Assembly (NCBI RefSeq): GCF_011065935.2
Contig: NZ_JAAMNH020000001.1
Coordinates: 5,291,001-5,355,000 of the forward strand
Source: Clostridium estertheticum
Lineage (GTDB): Bacteria > Bacillota > Clostridia > Clostridiales > Clostridiaceae
Direction of reading: 5' to 3'
Length of the DNA: 64,000 nucleotides
The notes below the pieces were generated by a model. That model was not told the DNA's origin and made no database searches. It worked only from the letters and a program-made list of their open reading frames with translations. Made by a program: the position numbers and the translations under genes. This document shows positions 61,501 to 64,000 of the stretch, piece by piece (within the stretch, counting starts at the first letter, position 1; every line of letters starts with the position of its first letter).

Positions 61501-63946
61501 GAATTCTTGCAATGTAATAAACAGTACTATCTATATTATTTTTACTTAAATACACTTCTGCTATTTTAATTAAGCTATCTATTATATATTTGTGATGCTC
61601 TGCATTTTCCTTATACTTCTGTATTGATAGATAGTATTTTACAGCTAAATCAATGTGTCCTTCTTGTTCATGTAAATTCGCAAGGTCCATAATAAGCTTT
61701 ATATTTTTAACTGGCTCCCAGGAATAGTTTATTACAGATGCAGCTTTAGTTAAATTTTTTATTGCATCATTTCTATTTTTTAGAAGCTTCATTTTTTCAG
61801 CATTTTCAATGCAATAATCAATAACCTTGCCCTCTTGATTAGATTTTTCAAGGTGATAAATTAATTCCTCAATATATTCTCTGCCACCCTGTTTATATTG
61901 ATTTTCAAGCACTACTGAAGCTAATTTGTGCATGGCTTTTCTGTCTTCTTCAGTAATTTTTTCATACATAAGACTTTTAAGAAATTTATTGTAAAAATCA
62001 AATACGAAACCTCTATCCTCAATTTTTTTGCATAGTATTCCCGAGGAAATAAGCCCTTCAATAGCTTTCTCTAAATCTTTATTATTCTTTTCAATAAAAC
62101 TCACAATTATTTCTAAAGAAACAGCACTATTAAATATTGATATTATTTGTAAAATATTATAATTTAATTCTCCCATTTCTTTAACTTGATTTAAAAGTAC
62201 TCCATGCATATCTGATGGCACTATAAACTCAGAATATTCATAATCTTTAGTCCAATATCCCTCTTCACTATCTACATAAATATATTTTTTACTGAAAAAA
62301 CTCTTTATTATTTCTTGAACAAATAATGGATTACCCTTTGTCTTCCCATATATACTAGCTGCAAATTTATAGGGTATCCCAGGCATATTAAGAATATTTT
62401 GAATCATTCTCCCTACTTCTTTTTCATCTAACTCTTTCAAAAAAATATTAGTTACGCCACTCATCTGAGGTATGCTTTTATTAAATTCTATAAATTTCTT
62501 ATTTAGCACACATTCTCCATCACAGTAGGACATTATGACCATAATATTTTTATTGGGTAGTTTTTTCCTCATAAGATATTCCATTAACTCTATGGTAAAA
62601 TCATCGGCTAAGTGGAAATTATCAATAATAATAACTATTGGTATATTATTTATACATTCTTCAATAAACCCTGTTGCGGAATGTATAAGCCTAAACCTTT
62701 CTTTATCACCACTTAAGGGCTCCGATGGTATTATATTCTTTTTACCACCTAGTTCAGGTATAAATTTTACTAGTTCCGACTCATACCTTTCGAGCACCTC
62801 TGGTTCACATTCAGAAATGAATTGTTTTAATATATCTACAAAAGCCTTATTACTATTTTTAGTAGCGGCCTCCAACATAAAACTGCTATACACATTTACT
62901 TTATTCAAAGAAAAAAGATGTTTTATTGAATTAAGAAACTGAGTTTTACCAATACCTGATTCTCCATGAATTAAAATAGTGGAATTATAATTACTTTTAT
63001 TTTTTATCGCTTCATATATGTTTAAAACTTTATTAACTTCTTCATCTCTACCTATCATTTTCAAATTGAAATTTAATTTTTCTATTTCTTCTTTTCTATG
63101 TGGTACGAATTTCTTACGAAAAATAATATTTATATCCATTACTAGTTCTGAAATACTTTTGTAACCTTTTGTAGCATCTTTATAAATCATTTTATGGATT
63201 ATCTTTTTAAATTTCACATTAAAATTTTCATTTCCATTAATCATTTCTACGATTTTGAATTCACTTAGAGCTACAAGTTCTTCATTAACAATGAAATTAT
63301 GATCTTTACTTTTCATATACATAATGAAAAGTAATACCCCTAGAGAATATATATCACTAGAAATACTGCCTTTTTCACCTAATAATACTTCTGGCGCCTT
63401 AAAATAATCGACCTTATTTTCTTCCTTACAGAAACCTTGTTTTTCAAGTTCAATAGTGGCAAAATCTTTGAATTTAATGCAATATTTTTCACTGCTTTCT
63501 ATATTTGAAACTATAATATTAGATAAATTTATACCTCCATAAACAAACCCTTTTAAATGAAGATAGTTTATACTTTGGCAAATTTCTATAAACAAATCTA
63601 ATAACTCTTGCTCTTTCATTCCACCTACAATATCTGAAATACTTAAGTCATTTTGCAGATATTCAGTTGTGTAAAAATACACTTTATCATTTAATTTTTT
63701 ATTATCTAACATATTAACTAAATCAAAATCATATACTGATGTTATATTTTTGCAGTATAGGTTAGTTAAACTAATGAACTCGTTTGTATAGAATTCTATT
63801 AATTCTTTTTTCAGATATTCTGAATTAATAATATTTAATTGAATAGTATCATAATTTTTTATTATGTCATTAACTACATAACTGGAAACTACTCTGTTTT
63901 GTTTTACACATTTAACTATTCTATACCTATTGTTAATAATTTCCAC
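58502..63946 (-). CDS. Pseudokinase-AAA-TPR-GAF-GGDEF-GAF giant signalling protein
   Basis: A 1814-residue cytoplasmic protein. Residues 1-280: protein-kinase fold with degenerate motifs (VYGGINLSN at 135-143 in place of HRDLKPxN, DFA at 161, APE kept). From 300: AAA/STAND ATPase with Walker A GESGIGKT at 328-335. About 680-1250: TPR-type repeats. About 1310-1470: GAF. About 1475-1640: GGDEF with YGGEEF and an RETD inhibitory site five residues ahead, so an active, product-inhibited diguanylate cyclase. About 1660-1812: second GAF. Preceded by AAGGAAGTGATTTAA. Likely makes c-di-GMP under control of an unknown partner. Confidence 0.9.
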   Translation of the reverse strand: MEIINNRYRIVKCVKQNRVVSSYVVNDIIKNYDTIQLNIINSEYLKKELIEFYTNEFISLTNLYCKNITSVYDFDLVNMLDNKKLNDKVYFYTTEYLQNDLSISDIVGGMKEQELLDLFIEICQSINYLHLKGFVYGGINLSNIIVSNIESSEKYCIKFKDFATIELEKQGFCKEENKVDYFKAPEVLLGEKGSISSDIYSLGVLLFIMYMKSKDHNFIVNEELVALSEFKIVEMINGNENFNVKFKKIIHKMIYKDATKGYKSISELVMDINIIFRKKFVPHRKEEIEKLNFNLKMIGRDEEVNKVLNIYEAIKNKSNYNSTILIHGESGIGKTQFLNSIKHLFSLNKVNVYSSFMLEAATKNSNKAFVDILKQFISECEPEVLERYESELVKFIPELGGKKNIIPSEPLSGDKERFRLIHSATGFIEECINNIPIVIIIDNFHLADDFTIELMEYLMRKKLPNKNIMVIMSYCDGECVLNKKFIEFNKSIPQMSGVTNIFLKELDEKEVGRMIQNILNMPGIPYKFAASIYGKTKGNPLFVQEIIKSFFSKKYIYVDSEEGYWTKDYEYSEFIVPSDMHGVLLNQVKEMGELNYNILQIISIFNSAVSLEIIVSFIEKNNKDLEKAIEGLISSGILCKKIEDRGFVFDFYNKFLKSLMYEKITEEDRKAMHKLASVVLENQYKQGGREYIEELIYHLEKSNQEGKVIDYCIENAEKMKLLKNRNDAIKNLTKAASVINYSWEPVKNIKLIMDLANLHEQEGHIDLAVKYYLSIQKYKENAEHHKYIIDSLIKIAEVYLSKNNIDSTVYYIARIQSMLVKEDYVAGMLKCQGILASVYDIKREYESVQTICNSCIEICNGEYEELKTIFYNHKGLAYLRSGRAQEALVIFEKNIEVCNKYNNISGLIKSLNRIGVIYGDYYQDDNKAIKYFLKMKGICEKNNMSSEEVLALINIGATYLLKEQYEISLQYFMETLEICKKYEDEFHIFYCYSSIASSYLKLGDYDNAYKYYELCNKELENYPNQCKEIGEFYCFASEINYKFGDLKKAQFYINKALDLYEHDECIFKCQAQILNEYIRFNFRENDENLRENIKNIITIASKISSLTSRLNIFYEVIIFLYENGKQEHIPTIFSEINKIHIDIKEHRVYVKKLYVDGLIEKKKNIKFFNEALEYSNKYNEVDIYWRVYTAMGDHYFDKKDYLYAVIYYFEACGILKDIINKLPLESRLSYVKLNNALRPFDKFLAINNYYKGNKDNTMLEAESIDVSDKEDLLYLIEQVNHKDILKNKNFIKSIKKIYSSSLHEDIHDISDVLENLQSDNGKNLELIIDYLSYITLATRGTIIINDNDKAYKVIASSDRRYELPQNQEVLAKILTGERPVLVTDVSLEQNINGDINSIHNTLKAFICIPIIMENSNDKGFIESERRKNIQGSKDVIGYVYIESQRVLNNLNSDSIKKCMELGKVIGIIIEKYKFKLTASIDKLTGTLTRKYLEEALGEQIEVASQTGSEFSLIMYDLDHFKVINDKFGHRTGDYVLKRVSDVVMSNLRETDIVGRYGGEEFIVILPRTGICDAELVAKKLRSKIEGEKILDNRRDVTVSLGVASYPLHGEWQEELVERVDQALYVAKQQGRNRYDIWNSEFSKKAKRTDRLTGIISGNAIQDHRNVLAMIELIELTNISASREDKIYSLLGRIIEITEAQKGILFILESDNIIDQYSRKIFKNEWMDINTYNEKVIKSVIDSKQGLCKIDWDTITEYDTVTGVPNWQSVMAIPLINGNIVKGVLYLTESTQTKEFGFEDFNFVNTLGKIIVPIL

Positions 63947-64000
63947 TTAAATCACTTCCTTAAATATTAATTAAATCATAATCTGAACGCTACAATAACA

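Noticed and set aside
1..64000. CRISPR array, tRNA or rRNA
   Set aside because: No regularly spaced direct repeats, tRNA cloverleaf with CCA-type end, or conserved rRNA segments were seen on either strand.

Overview
The window looks like a chromosomal segment of a low-G+C Clostridium (Clostridiaceae). It is AT-rich, with strong GGAGG-type ribosome sites, many rho-independent terminators and typical clostridial families: a DUF1540 protein, a GerMN lipoprotein, WalJ/YycJ, dimeric dUTPase, an HsmA-like protein and YhgE/Pip. No rRNA, tRNA, CRISPR array, recombinase or transposase gene was seen.

Layout. 1-10.7 kb: the 5' part of murI, a MATE exporter, small conserved proteins, a two-component system with a downstream FGGY sugar kinase, and a LacI regulator-deoC-pdp operon for deoxynucleoside salvage preceded by cre-like sites. 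11-20 kb: two TetR circuits with visible operators (TetR/HsmA-like and TetR/YhgE-Pip), an orphan terpenoid-synthase-like gene, a hotdog thioesterase, an AraC/aldo-keto reductase pair and a broken response-regulator gene. 20-24 kb: a MerR/GyrI pair and unrecognised membrane proteins.

24.4-38.0 kb is the most unusual part. Four sites carry a 21-bp core that reads Gly-Glu-Pro-Tyr-His-Lys-stop on the minus strand. One is the real 3' end of rlmH (37991-38470). The other three lie at 27579, 31035 and 35734, and their differences from the rlmH end are all synonymous. The blocks between sites carry short accessory modules: MFS/HxlR/cupin/EamA; Fic/XRE-TPR/GNAT; AraC-GyrI/UvrA-like/serine hydrolase; GNAT/AraC-GyrI. 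Their ends have related inverted motifs. The arrangement resembles staphylococcal SCC elements, which insert at the same codons of rlmH, but with small cargo and no recombinase in view. I read it as a tandem rlmH-anchored cassette array.

38-64 kb is mostly core genome: a TetR-controlled ABC-2 transporter, a SEC-C protein, GerMN lipoprotein, WalJ/YycJ and murA; two tandem 2H-phosphoesterase-like proteins, one without its catalytic histidines; dUTPase, a DMT permease, a LysR regulator, an intracellular subtilase, ferritin, homoserine dehydrogenase, cinA, a MutS-family C-terminal remnant, a 2-hydroxyacid dehydrogenase, a large M16C protease, and an 1814-residue pseudokinase-AAA-TPR-GAF-GGDEF-GAF protein. 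Three copies of a GCCACTTGCCACGTG repeat lie between 53.9 and 58.3 kb.
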